From Acorus gramineus (taxonomy: Eukaryota; Streptophyta; Magnoliopsida; Acorales; Acoraceae): a stretch of DNA of 64,000 nucleotides. Position 1 is the stretch's first letter, and each line of letters starts with the position of its first letter. The position numbers and the translations under genes were made by a program. Shown here one piece after another: positions 1-11,495 of the stretch. The notes under the pieces were generated by a model. The model was not told where the DNA came from, ran no database searches, and saw only the letters and a list, made by a program, of their open reading frames with translations. The DNA is taken from positions 1,426,001 to 1,490,000 of the forward strand of contig JAUJYN010000027.1 in NCBI GenBank assembly GCA_030737835.1. Reading direction: 5' to 3'.

Positions 1-1032
1 ACCCGCACACTCCTGCTCCACCCGCGCGCACGCCCGCGCGCACGCGCGCGTGTCCTGCCAGCCTGCTCTGCCTGCCCTGTCTGCCTGCCCGCGCGCGAAG
101 GCCTGATTAGCCTGTAGTGCCCAAGCCGGCCTACCACCCTAACCGCCACCAATAGCCCCAACAGGCACCAAAACCACCATGGAAACCATACATACCCAAA
201 AACACCTCCTAAACATGCATCTAAACAAGAATGGAAGGAAAGAAAGCTTACCCTAGGAGAGGAAGAGAAGGGGAGGAAGAACGGGTGCTCTTCGCGCACC
301 GAAACACCACCTCCAAGGCCTCCACCACCAAGATCTCCAACTCAGCCTAAGAGGGCTGAAATCAGAGGAGAAAAGAGGGTAAGAGAGGGGGTCACACTTG
401 TGGGAATTCGAATCCGAGACCACCGGAAGGTTGATCGGGAGCTCACCTATTCTTTCTCTTCTTAGGGTTTTTTATTTCCACCTCTAGAACTAGGTCAAAA
501 GGGAGGATTAAAGAGAGGGAGAGAGAGAGAAAATTTGGAGAAGATGATGAATAGTGGGGGGGGGGATGTTGTCGTGGGATTTCTTTATACTCACACCCAC
601 ACCACAGACACTCACACCCTTAATTAGTGAAAAAAGATTAGGTTAAGCTAGGATTAGGGAGGTTTAAGTGCACTTTGACTTGGGTCAACCCATCCACACT
701 AGAAAACAAAAAGGGGGTTGACCAAGTCATGGGCCCACATTTGACCAAGTCAAGTCTCCCAATGACTTCTCGCCCAGTCAAAACCCGGATACGCTTCAGA
801 ACTGTGAAATTCTGAAACGTTACCGGAATTCGATAAAAAATTTTGTGAGCGGCTTGGAATGGCACCAGGACACATAATATGCAGTTAGAGTTTCAATCGG
901 AGCCCTCAACCTCAGGGTGATAGCTAAAAGTCCAAAATTTTAGCGGTTCCGATAAAAAAAAATGAAGAAGCTGAAAAACTACCAGAATGTCCCAATGGTG
1001 ACCAGAAGGTTAAAAGTGACACATATATAACA
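1..1032 (-). mobile_element. LTR-A, 5' part, running off the left edge
   Basis: Read on the minus strand, this begins at 1032 with the LTR-A start TGTTATATATGTGTCAC and continues through the U3, the CT-rich leader and into the CpG-rich tract at 1-100. The rest lies outside the window. To its right is a plus-strand LTR that begins abruptly inside its own CpG tract, so this element most likely inserted into that LTR. The target duplication cannot be seen. Whether this LTR is solo or the 5' LTR of a longer element is unknown. Confidence 0.85.
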
Positions 1033-3472
1033 GCGCGTGAGCGTGCGCGTGCGCGCGGCAGCGCGTCTGGGCGCGCGGGCAGGCGCGCGGCAGTGCGCCG
1101 ATGGTGCTGGGGTGCGTGCGTGCGTGCGCATTCGTGCGTGCGCGTGCGGGGGGCCATGCGTGTGGCTGCCCGAGGGTTCGGGTAGGTGTCGGGGCACTCG
1201 GACTCGCGTGCGTACGTGCGTGCTCGCATGCGTGCGAGCCCGTATGCATGCTTGTCCGAGTATGGGGTATTTCTAATTATTTCTATGTATAAATTGTGTT
1301 GTTTCTCACCAGTTGGATGCCCCTACCTTGCAGATCTCGTCGGATGGGATGCGCGAGGTCCCGGGTTGTAAGGTGAGTGGTTTGATTCCAATCCCCCCCC
1401 CCTCTCTAGGGATGCGCTCGACCCGCGTAGACGCGCGTCGCGCATCGATGGGGCCCCCTAACTAATATGTAGATATTTTGCATGCTAGGGATATACATCC
1501 ATGTATCGTGTATAGAAGCCCGTACATGCCTGGACACCATGTCCTGTACTTAAAAGCCTTGATCTATGCATGATTAATATGATGTATCCATGCCACCTTA
1601 GACTTGCATGTTAGGGATATGCACCCTTATGATATGTGTAAAGGCCCAAGCATCTTGATACCATGTTTTCATGCTAGGGAAGCCCCGACTATGCATGTTC
1701 CCATCTAATCTAATCTAATTAAATTAGAATGTGAGCATGCCTTAGAGAATATTGTAAGCTTGTGGTTATGATATATGTCTCCCTGCATCTTAGGGGATTA
1801 TGTGAGCATATAGTTGCAAGCATGCCTTAGAGAATATTATAACCTTGTTGTTATAACATATGTCTCCCCGCATCTTGGTTATGCGCCCTGGAGGAATTCT
1901 TGAGAATTCATGTCATTAGAAATGTTAGGAAGCGTTGTCGACGGATCCAAGAGGATCGCATCCGTGTGGGTAGGCTGTTTTTCTTCCCTTCGTTGGATCC
2001 GTGTAGGGACTCCTCAGCGTTAGACAGGCCGTCCTGACAGAGGGCTCCCATCAGTAGGCACCTCCTGATTTGGTTTCAGACTGTGCTGAATCGTGGGAGT
2101 AGACCAGGCGAGCTACGGAGTGGAGGAGAGGCTATCGGTGGACCAAGGGTGATTAACAGCCTAGTCAGTCCCAAAAGACCATGTTTACCCTGTGAGGGTG
2201 AGGGTGAGGGTTTGGTGGGTCGGCGATGTAGCGACCCATTGGATTGTGTAGTTGTTGTCACTTAGAGGCTATGAATACTTTGAGGTTAATATGAGTGTGT
2301 TGGTTTTTTGTTATGCATGTGTGTGATATCTCGATAAGCGAGTATCGAGAGTGGTTGTTCGAGTTGAGGAGATCGGGTTGTAGATACTACCCGGGAGAGG
2401 GTTAATGAATGATGTCGCGAGCGTGGAATCGTTCTCCCCTTTGTTGGATCCGTGTAGTGACATCCCCGGCGTTAGACAGGCTATCCTGACAGAGGGCTCC
2501 CATCAGTAGGCACCTCCTGATTTGGTTTCGGACTGTGCTGAATCGTGGGAGTATACCAGGTAGGCTACAGAGCGGGGAGAGGCTACCGGTGGACCAGGGG
2601 TGTAAAGCAGTCTAAGTCTCTCCCAAAGTCCCAAAATGTATCCTTTCAGGAGTGAGGGTGTGGATGAGGCGAAGACGCGTCGCCTCGTGACCCATTCGTT
2701 GTTCGACCATTCCCATAGATGTTGGGTCCGGTCTCGTGATGGATGTTGAAGGACATCGATGGGTGATTATCTAGATGCAGATGATCCAGTAGTGTTGAGT
2801 AGACCAGTAAATCCGGGTCTCTTCGACCGACGGCATGGTCTCTAGACCAGTAAATCCGGGTCTCTTCGACCGACGGTATGGTCTCTCCCCATAAGTCCCA
2901 AAAGACTCCCTCCGGGAGTGAGGGTGGGGGTGAGGTTGGTCGCGCCGCCGCGTGACCCAGTGATCCTTTGGGTTTCTACCCATGTTTTTCCTTGAAGAAG
3001 GGAACTGATTATGTTTTGAACTGTAGAATGGTGATTGGTTTCCAGCCACTCACTGAGCTTGTAGCTCACCCCTCGCATACTGTTTCTTTTCAGGGGCAGT
3101 GTTGGGCGTGGAGCTGGAGCTTTCCTGTGGCGTGGTCTTATGGGCATGGAGCGTTCTGCCGGCGGGTGGCGAGTGCGAGGCTGTCAGCATTCCTAGAGTC
3201 TTTTATGCTTTGTAAATCGTGCATGTGGCACAGGTTGTATTTTCTTTGGTCTAGACTTGGCTTCCACAGGACATTGATTGTGTATTCAGGTCTGTAATAA
3301 TGTTTTTGATTTACAGACATTGTTATATATTATGCTTCCGCTTTTCAGTCAGTTATCATTATCTTGCTTTGCCGCCTTGTGTATTGTTGTTGGTGTCCTT
3401 ATTGACCTCAAGTATTGATAACTAATATTATATTTTATTTTCCCACGTCTCGGGGACGCCTGGGGCGTGACA
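1033..3472 (+). mobile_element. LTR-C/B type, middle and 3' part
   Basis: The segment starts inside the CpG-rich tract and runs through the TTGCAGATCT and GTGAGTGG boundaries (about 1329-1380), the stem-loop at 1411-1446, repeated GGATCC/GGTACC modules and the TTTCTTTTCAG site near 3090. It ends in GGGGCGTGACA at 3472. Its 3' half matches LTR-C (compare 54600-56753). The following bases CCACT should be one copy of its target duplication; the other lies outside the window. The missing 5' part is separated from it by the minus LTR-A at 1-1032. Confidence 0.8.
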
Positions 3473-3554
3473 CCACTCACCGCAACCCGGGTCGTCGTGC
3501 ATCGCGAGGCAGCACTCGAGCAGGGCAAGCGGGGCAGCACGCATGCAGGGGAGA
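3473..3554 (-). mobile_element. LTR-D fragment, continued at 14105
   Basis: This short minus-strand piece matches the region around 57480-57555 of the plus LTR-D copy (end of the minisatellite, then the GTGAGTGG site). The same LTR resumes at 14105. The two pieces are separated by the solo LTR-C at 3555-14104, with GGAGA at 3550-3554 and again at 14105-14109. The plus LTR ending at 3472 is a further insertion in the same host. Confidence 0.75.
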
Positions 3555-5629
3555 TGTCACGCCCCAGGGCGGCCGTCCCCGAGACGTGGCAATAATAAAT
3601 ATCAGCTATCAATACCTGAGGTCAATAAGGACACCAACAACAATACACAAGGCGGCAAAGCAAGATAATGATAACTGACTGAAAAGTGGAAGCATAATAT
3701 ATAACAATGTCTGTAAATCAAAAACATTATTACAGACCCGAATACACAATCAATGTCCTGTGAAAGCCAAGTCTAGACCAAAGAAAATACAACCTGTGCC
3801 ACATGCACGATTTACAAAGCATAAAATGACTCTAGGAATGCTGACAGCCTCGCACACGCCACCCGTCGACAGAACGCTCCACGCCCATAAGACCACGCCA
3901 CAGGAAGCTCCAGCTCCACGCCCAACACTGCCCCTGAAAAGAAACAGTATGCGAGGGGTGAGCTACAAGCTCAGTGAGTGGCTGGAAACCAATCACCATT
4001 CTACAGTTCAATACACAATCAATTTCCTTTCAAGGAAAACATGGGTGGAAACCCATGGATAACCACCCTCACTCCCGGAGGGAGTCTCTTGGGACATATG
4101 GGGAGAGGCCATACCGTCGGTCGAAGAGACCCGGATTTACTAGTCTAGGGACCATACCATCGGTCGAAGAGACCCGGATTTACTGATCTACTCAACACTA
4201 CTATATCATCTACATCGAGATAATCGCCCAACGATGTCCTTGAACATCGATTCAAGACCGGACCCACCAAATATGGGAACGGTCGAACAACGAATGGCTC
4301 ACGCGATGATTATCTTCACCTCATCCTTACCCTCACTCCTGGAGGGAGACTCTTGGAACTTATGGAAGATAGAACAATTCCCACGCCCGTAACATCATTC
4401 GTTAACCCTCTCCCGGGTAGTATCTACAACCCGATCTCCTCAACTAACCGCTCTCCACCCCCGTCCACCCGGTAGCCTCTCCCACCCTCGTGGCCTCCGC
4501 CTGGTATACTCCCACTATCAGTACAGTCCGGCGCATCGGAGGTACCTACGGATGGGAGCCCTCTGTCAGGTACGGCCAACTCGGGGAGTTCCTACATCGG
4601 ATCCAACGAAGGGGAGAACGATCCCATGTTCGCAAAGCGAAACCCAATGGAAAACAACCACTCTCGATACTCGCTTATCGAGATATCAAACACAGGCATA
4701 ACAACAATCAACACACTCATATTAACCTTAAAGTAGTCATAGTCCTTATACGGGAGTAACTACACAAGTTAGAGGGTCGTAACATCGCCGATCCACCCCA
4801 CACTCTGTTATATATGTGTCACTTTTAACCTTCTCGTCACCATTGGGACATTCTGGCAGTTTTTCAGTTTTTTCATTTTTCGATCGGAACCGCTAAAATT
4901 TTGGACTGTTAGCTATTGTCCTGAGTTTGAGGACTCCGATTGAAAATGTAACTGCATATTATGTGTCCTGGTGACATTCCAAGCCACTCACAAAAGTTTC
5001 ATCGAATTCCGGTAACGTTTTAGAAGTTCACAGTTCCGAAGCTTATCCGGGTTTTGACCGAGAAAAAAGTCATTGGGAGACTTGACTTGGTCAAAGTGGG
5101 CCCCATGACTTGGTCAAATGTGTTTGGATTTTAGTGTGGTTGGGTTGACTAGGGTCAAACCACACTTAAGCCTCCCTAATCCTAGCTTAAACCCTAATTA
5201 ACCTAGCTTAGCCTAATCTAAGTGGGAGTTAACTTATAAGTGAGCTAAAAATATCTCCCCCCACTATTCATCATCTTCTCCACCAAGATTTCTCTCTCTT
5301 TCCTCTCTTTAAACCTCATTTTTGACCTAGCTAAGGTGGTTGAAATCAAAACCCTAAAGAAGAGAAAGGATAGGTGAGCTCCCGATCTACCTTCCGGTGG
5401 TCTCGGATTCGAGTTTCCATTGCGTGACCCCTTCTCACACCCTCTTTTCTCCTCTGATTTCAGCTGATTTTTGGGCTGAGGGAGACCTTGGTGGTGGTGG
5501 CCTTGGAGGAGGTATTTCGGTGCGCGAAGAACAACCGATCTTCCCTTCCTTCCTTTCCTTCCTTGGGTGAGGTTTCCTTTCCTTCCTTTCTTATTTAGAT
5601 GCTTGTTTAGGAGGTGTTTTTGGGTGTGG

Positions 5630-6310
5630 GTGGCTGTTGGTGGCGGTTGGTGGCCGTCGGTGGCCATTGGTGGCCGGTGAGAGGTGGTAGGGTGGTTCGG
5701 GGAGGATGGCAGGGCAGGCGGGCTGGTAGGCCGGCTCGGGTAGGCAGGCAGGTAGGGCGCGTGCTGTCGGGTGCGCTGGGCATTGCAGCAGCGCGCGCTG
5801 CCAGGCGCGCTGGGCGCGTGCTGTCGGGTGTAAGAGCGAGCGGGTGCTGGGCGCTAGGCGCCGTGGGGGCAGGGGCGTGCACGCGGAGTGCTGCGCAGGG
5901 GCGTAGGGCGTGCTGTGCGCGCGGAGAGGTGATCGGGTGGTGTGCGGGTGCTGCGCAGGGGGCGCAGTGCACGCAGGGCAAGCAGTCGGTGCGAGCGGGC
6001 AGGTGTGCGGACGCTGCGCTGGGGCGCAGTGTGGGCGGGTGCGCGTGCGGGGCGCTGCGCTGGGGCGCAGTGCGCGCGGTTGCACCCGGGGCTGGACGCG
6101 CGGTGCGCGCGGGCACGCGCGAGCGTGCGGCGGGTCTGGGCGTGCAGGCTGGGCTCGGCAAGGTGTCCGGGCGCGTGGGCTGGGCTCGGCAGTGCGTCTG
6201 GGCGCGGGGGCCGGGGCTCGGCTGTGCGCCTCGGGCGGGTGGCCGTGCGTGCGGTTGCCTGGGAGTTCGGGAGTGAGTCGGGGTGGTCGGACTCGCGTGC
6301 GTACAGGCCG
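5630..6310 (+). repeat. CpG-rich alternating tract inside LTR-A2
   Basis: The DNA is dominated by GCGCG, GTGCG and GGGCG runs and begins with GGTGG-rich repeats. It lies between the intron-like donor near 5570 and the acceptor-like site near 6398. Long frames open here on both strands but reflect composition only. Confidence 0.85.
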
Positions 6311-6462
6311 TATGTACGCTTGTCCGAGTGTTGTGTATTTTTAGAGTATTTTTGGGATATATTGTGTATTTTACTCACCGAATTGACTACCCTATTTTGC
6401 AAATCTTGATGGACGGTCGCGCGACGACCCGGTTATCGGTGAGTGGGACAACCAACCCAATT

Positions 6463-6501
6463 GGGAGGCGCTATATGCACTTGGGCGTATACCGTCCTCC
6501 C
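6463..6501 (+). other. Conserved stem-loop (LTR-A2)
   Basis: The outer arms are GGGAGG (6463-6468) and CCTCCC (6496-6501). The inner arms are TATATGC and GCGTATA with one G-U pair, around an ACTTGG loop. It lies just downstream of the GTGAGTGG site. The same fold occurs at the same place in the other LTRs with different arm sequences. Confidence 0.6.
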
Positions 6502-6750
6502 CTGGGGCACCATAGTCTATATTAACTTGTGTAATATGTAATCCATGCAAGCATGATTAATATGTAGTATGCATGCTACCCTAGACCTTGTATGTTAGGG
6601 ACTTGCACCCTTAGGATATGTGTAAGAGCCATGCATCCTGTTACCCTGTTCTCATGGTAGGAAGCCTCGACCATGCATGTGTCCTACTAGTTTAATTTAT
6701 TAAATTAAATGTTAGCATATGATTATTAGCATGCCTTAGATAATATTATA

Positions 6751-6871
6751 GGGAGGGGCCTTGCGAGGCCAACATTGTAACCCGGGCTAGGGTACTCCGT
6801 GTTCCTTGTTTGGTTGTCGGGATGTCCTATATCGGGACCTCATGCTGCCCTCCCAAGGTTTCTTTTCCCAA
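6751..6871 (+). mobile_element. MITE-like element, copy 1
   Basis: About 121 bp, starting GGGAGGGGCCTTGCGAGG and ending in CCTCCCAAGGTTTCTTTTCCC. The ends form an imperfect terminal inverted repeat (GGGA, purine run, CCTTGSGAGG). TAATATTATA flanks it on both sides (6741-6750 and 6872-6881). A 9-10-bp duplication is what Mutator-like elements make. LTR-A copies without it read straight through this point. It encodes nothing. Confidence 0.65.
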
Positions 6872-6932
6872 TAATATTATAACCTTGTTATTGTAATATA
6901 TGTTCCCCGCATCTTGGTTATGCGCCCTGGAG

Positions 6933-6948
6933 GAATTCTGAAGAATTC
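6933..6948 (+). promoter_or_regulatory. Conserved 7-bp dyad GAATTCT-GA-AGAATTC
   Basis: Perfect 7-bp arms around a 2-base spacer, following the invariant GCGCCCTGGAG. The same dyad occurs in all A-D LTR copies inspected. It could be a binding site or a small RNA hairpin. Confidence 0.5.
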
Positions 6949-9244
6949 ATGACATTAGAGTTGTTGAGATGTGTTGTCGGCGGATCCGAGTGGATCATAT
7001 GTTTATGGATAGGCTATTCTGTTCCCTTCGTTGGATCCGTGTAGAGACTGCCCCAGCGTTAGAAAGGCCGTCCCGTGAGAGGGCTCCAATCAGTAGGCAC
7101 CTCCTGATTTGGGACGGACTGTGCTGAATGTGGGAGTGGCAAAGCGGCTACGGAGCGGAGGAGAGACTATCGGTGGACCAAGGGTGACCAACAGCCTAGT
7201 CAGTCCCAATATCCTATGTCACCATACTGAGGGGAGAGGGTGAGGGTGTGGTGGGTAGGCGACGTAGTGACCCACTGGTTTGTGTAGTCAGTCCCAATAT
7301 CCTATGTCACCATATTGAGGGGTGAGGGTGAGGGTGTAGTGGGTCGGCGATATAGCGACCCACTGGATTGTTTAGTTCCTGCCACTTTGAGGCTTGATTA
7401 ATGAGATTGTGGTTAATAATTTATAGTGGTTAATATAAATTGTGATGCATGGGTTGTGCTGTTCACTGAGCGTGTGGCTCACCCCTCGCATATATTTTTC
7501 TCTAGTGTTATCTGAGTCGGATCTGGAGGAGGAGCTCCCCGAGGGACTTCATCAGTAGCGGAGCAGCGCCACGTCCCGCGAGTTTTAGAGGCTATCAGCA
7601 TCCCTTTTGATTGTATGTATTATATTCCGTGCTTGGGCATGCGTTTGTATTATATTTGGATGTCGTTGTATATATTGGCTCTCACAAGACAGTTGATTAT
7701 GTATCGAGTCTGTAATATGTCTTTGAGTTATAGATTCAGTCTTTTAGCTTCCGCTATTCGTGTATATATCATGTCAGCCTCATTGTTGTCTGTGTTGAAA
7801 TTGTTGATGTTGTTTAGGGTATATTATTGACCTCCTGTTTAGACTGCAAGTATCATATATACACTTGCCGCGTCCCGGGGACGGCCGCCCTGGGGCGTGA
7901 CACGCGCGCCCGCGCGCACCGCGCGTCCAGCCCACGCGCCCCCCGCACAGCACCTCGCGCACGCCCCAGCACGCGCACGCATGCGCACAGGACAGTTGAT
8001 TATGTATCGAGTCTGTAATATGTCTTTGAGTTACGGATTCAGTCTTTTAGCTTCCGCTATCTGTGTATATATCATGTCAGCCTTGCTTTCGTCTGTGTTG
8101 TCATTTTAGTTGTTGTTCAGGGTATGTTATTGATCTCCTGTATTGACTGCTGATATCATGTATACACTTGCCGCATCCCGGGAACGGCCGCCCTGGGGCG
8201 TGACACGCTCACCCTTTAGGGGTGTCATGGGTCCTTTGGGACAGACTAGACCGCTCTCCACCCCTGGTCCACCCGGTAGCCTCTCCCACCCTCGTGGCCT
8301 CCGCCTGGTATACTCCCACTATCAGTACAGTCCGACGCATCGGAGGTACCTACGGATCGGAGCCCTCTGTCAGGTACAGCCAACGCCGGGGAGTTCCTAC
8401 ATCGGATCCAACCAAAAGGAGAAGACAGCCCACTCACGCGCGTACGATCCTGTTGGATCCGTCGACAACGATTTCTAACACTACTAATGTCATGAATTCT
8501 CAAGAATTCCTCCAGGGCGCATAACTAAGATGCGGGGAAACATATATTATAACCACAAGGTTATAATATTCTCTAAGGCATGCTTACAACAATATAATCA
8601 CATAATCCCATCTTGATTTAAATAAATTAAACTAAATGGGAAACATGCGTAGGTCGGGGCTTTCAAATCAAGGGACAAGGTGACTAAACATGCATAGGCC
8701 GCTATACATGATATAAGGGTGCATATCCCTAGCATACAAAGTCTAAGGTGGCATGGATATATCATATTAATCATGCATGCATAGCTTTTACATATTATAG
8801 CTAGGGGGCCCCATCGATGCGCGACGCGCGTCTATGCGGGTCGAGCGCATCCCTAGAGAGGGGGGGGATTGGAATCAAACCACTCACCATACGACCCGGG
8901 ACCTCGCGCATCCCATCCGACGAGATCTGCAAGGTAGGGGCATCGAATTTGGTGAGTAACAACACAATTTACACATAGAAAACATTAGAAATGTTATATA
9001 TGTGTCACTTTTAGCCTGCTGGTAACTGTTAGAGCGTTCTGGCAGTTTTTCGGTTTTTCGATCGGAACCGCAAATTTTTTGGACTGTTAGCCATCGTCTA
9101 AGCTAGAGGACTCCGATTGGAAATCTAACTGTATATTTGGTGTCCTGGTGCCATTTTAGACCTCTCACGAAAATTTCATCGAATTCCGGTAACGTTCCCA
9201 AAATTTCACAGTTCCGGGGCGTATCCGAGTTTTTAAGTCGCACA

Positions 9245-9253
9245 CTATATAAG
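9245..9253 (+). promoter_or_regulatory. Candidate TATA box of the solo LTR-A2
   Basis: CTATATAAG, about 250 bp after the LTR start, followed about 35 bases later by ACTATTCATCATC, a stretch that also follows the TATA-like sequences near 5235 and 48164. The position fits the U3/R border. Inferred from motif and position only. Confidence 0.5.
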
Positions 9254-9619
9254 AGTGGGATCTAATTTTCGAGTTACTATTCATCATCCCTACCACTTTC
9301 ATTTTCTCTCTCCCCTCTCTCTTTTTCTCACTTTCAAGCCCCTAGACCCCTCAAACCTAAAAACCTAAAGCACGAGAAGTGTAGATCGGGTCCCGATCTA
9401 CACTCCGGTGCTTTCAAATCCCGTTTCCGGCGATCCTAGCCTCCCCGACCTCCCTCTCTCTCCTCTGTTTCGGGCCATTTCAAGGGCCGTGATAGATCGG
9501 GGTGTAAGAGAACCGTGGGGAAAGGTTTCGGCGCGTGGAGAGCGTCCGGACTTCCCTTCCTCCCCTTGGTAAGCCCTATTTCCCCTCTTTTCTTGTTTAG
9601 ATGAATGTTAGGAGGTGGG

Positions 9620-10870
9620 TTTTGGGGTTGGGTGGAGGTCGGCGGCTGTGGGTGGCCGTCGGAGGGCTGTGGAGGTGGTCGGAGGTCGGTGGGTGGTGGT
9701 AGAGGTGCTCGGGTGTGGGTGGGGGGATGGTCTCGAACAGTGGGGTCTGTTCCGGGCAGCAGGCAGTAGCGGCAGCAGCGTAGGCAGCGCGCGGGCTGGA
9801 CGCGCGCGGGCGTGCGCGCGGGTGTGCGCGCGGGCGTGCGCTCGGAGGCGCTGGTGGCCAGCTGAGCGCGCGTGCAGGGCGTGCTGTGCGTGCTGGTCGT
9901 GCAAGGTCTGGTCGAGCGGCTGGAGCTGGGCGAGCTGGGCGCGAGGAGCTGGGCGGGCTGTGCGCGAGGTGCTGGGCGGCGGTGCTGGGGATGATGGCCA
10001 TGAGGGCAGTGTGTGCAAGGGCAGTGTGTGCAGGGCGTGCAGGGTAGGCTGGCAGTGCTAGATTGGGTAGGCTGGGAGCAGGTGCACCAGTTTGCTGGGC
10101 GCGCAAGCGCGTGCGCGCAGGTCCGCGTGCGGGCGTGCGCTCGGGGGGTGCAGAGGGAAGTGTGCGGTGCAGGCTAGCTGGGCTGTGCGCGCTGGCAGGC
10201 CGGGCGAGTAGGCAGGGCGCGCAGGCGAGCAGGGCAGGGGCGCTCGGGCATCAGGCGGGCAGTGCCCCGGGCGTGCAGGCGAACGGTACTCGGGCCACTC
10301 GGCGACGCGTGCAGGTAGGCAACGCGGGCAGCAGCGTGGGCATGCTGGCAGGCGCGCTGGGCGCGTGCTGCCAGGCGCGCTGGGCGCGTGTTGCGCGGGA
10401 GTGCGCGTGGGCGCTGGGTGAGGGTCCCGGGTGCTGGGCGCTGAGCGTCAGGTGCTGGGCCGCGGATACCGGGGCGCTGGGCTGAGGCGCAGGCGTGCGC
10501 GCGGTGCAGTGGGTGCGAGCGGGTGGTGCGCGTGTGGTGCGCGCGGGTAGAGGCTGGTAGGTGCGCGCGGAGTGCGAGCGGAGAGGGGGCTGGAGGTGCG
10601 CGCGGGGTGCGCGCGGGGCGAGGCGCTGCGCGCGGGGCGTGCGGGGTGCTCGCGGGCCAGCGCGAGGCGTGCGGGGTGTGCGCGGGCGGCTGCGCTGGGG
10701 CGCAGGGGGCGCGCGGTGCACCCGGGAGGTCCGGCGGTGCGCGGGGTGCGTCGGCTGAGGCGCGGCGGTGTACCCGGGCGGTCGAGTGGCCGTGCGGGTG
10801 GTTGCCGGCCGTGCGGGTGGTTGCCGGGGGTGCTCGGGCTAGCGTGCGTGCGGGTCGTATGCACGTTTGC
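9620..10870 (+). repeat. CpG-rich alternating tract, longest copy
   Basis: Roughly 1.25 kb built from GCGCG, GTGCG, GGGCGC and TGCTGGGCGC runs, lying between the donor-like TTGGTAAGCC near 9570 and the acceptor-like CTTGCAG near 10962. Local tandem repeats such as GCTGGGCGCGTG occur near 10345-10400. Other LTR-A copies hold only 250-350 bp here, so the tract varies fastest in length. Confidence 0.85.
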
Positions 10871-11026
10871 CCGAGTGTTAGGTGTTTAGTTGTGGGTTTT
10901 GTATGTTTGTGTGTTTTAGAGTATTTATGTATCGTTCTCACCATATTGAATGTTTGTCTTGCAGATCTGGACGGACGGTCGCGCGACGACCCAGATACCC
11001 GGTGAGTGGGACAATCCAACCCAATA

Positions 11027-11065
11027 GAGAGGCGTTATACGCACTTGGGCGTATACCGACCTCTC
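11027..11065 (+). other. Conserved stem-loop (LTR-A2), changed in both outer arms
   Basis: Outer arms GAGAGG and CCTCTC; inner arms TATACGC and GCGTATA around ACTTGG. Compared with 6463-6501, the outer pair changed on both sides (GGGAGG/CCTCCC to GAGAGG/CCTCTC) and the inner G-U pair is a C-G pair. Pairing is preserved. Confidence 0.65.
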
Positions 11066-11314
11066 CTGGGGCACCGTGGATTATATTAACCTGCAGTAAT
11101 ATGTAATCCATGCTTGTATGATGTACATGTAGAATGCATGCTACCCTAGGCTTTTATGTTAGGGACTTGCACCCATAGGATAGGTGTGAGAGCCATGCAC
11201 CATGTCCCCCTGTTTTCATGCTAGGAAACCTCGGCCTATGCATGCGTCCTACTAGTTTATTTATTAAATTAAATGCAGGTGTATGTTAAATCGCATGCCT
11301 TAGATAATATTATA

Positions 11315-11435
11315 GGGAGGAGCCTTGCGAGGTCAACATTGAGACCCGTGTTAGGGTACTCCGTGTTCCTTGTTTGGTTGTCGGGATGTCCTGTATCGGG
11401 ACCTCATGCTGCCCTCCCAAGGTTTCTAGTCCCGG
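11315..11435 (+). mobile_element. MITE-like element, copy 2
   Basis: 121 bp with a perfect 10-bp flanking duplication, TAATATTATA, at 11305-11314 and 11436-11445. It has the same ends as copy 1. It lies in the equivalent place of a related LTR, so it probably spread with the LTR subtype after one insertion. Confidence 0.7.
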
Positions 11436-11495
11436 TAATATTATAAGTAATGTTGTATGATTAGTATGATTATTGCATCTTTAGTGAATATTATA

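Larger units (their letters stand above)
4806..8205 (+). mobile_element. LTR-A2 derivative, one LTR plus a second LTR tail
   Basis: A full LTR runs from TGTTATATATG at 4806 to GGGGCGTGACA at 7902 (3,097 bp). It is followed by 87 bp of CpG-rich sequence in the opposite sense (about 7903-7988) and then a second copy of the last ~215 bp of the LTR, ending at 8205. There is no PBS, gag or pol. CACTC at 4801-4805 and CGCTC at 8206-8210 look like a target duplication with one difference, and the host LTR-C reads on across them. The whole block therefore behaves as one insertion, probably an element that lost its internal part by recombination. Confidence 0.8.

Noticed and set aside
1894-1909. Heat-shock element
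   Set aside because: The dyad is close to the consensus but off by a base, and the paired-change copy at 11678 fits it worse. Kept only as a dyad.
5614-6409. Several overlapping frames of 140-220 codons on both strands
   Set aside because: They lie in the CpG-rich tract of an LTR. Arg/Ala/Gly or Pro/His/Thr-rich translations on both strands are expected from GC-only codons. No domain.
10174-11019. A 281-codon minus-strand frame rich in Ala, Pro and Arg
   Set aside because: Shadow of the longest CpG-rich tract in the solo LTR-A2. No domain and no conserved equivalent in sister LTRs.
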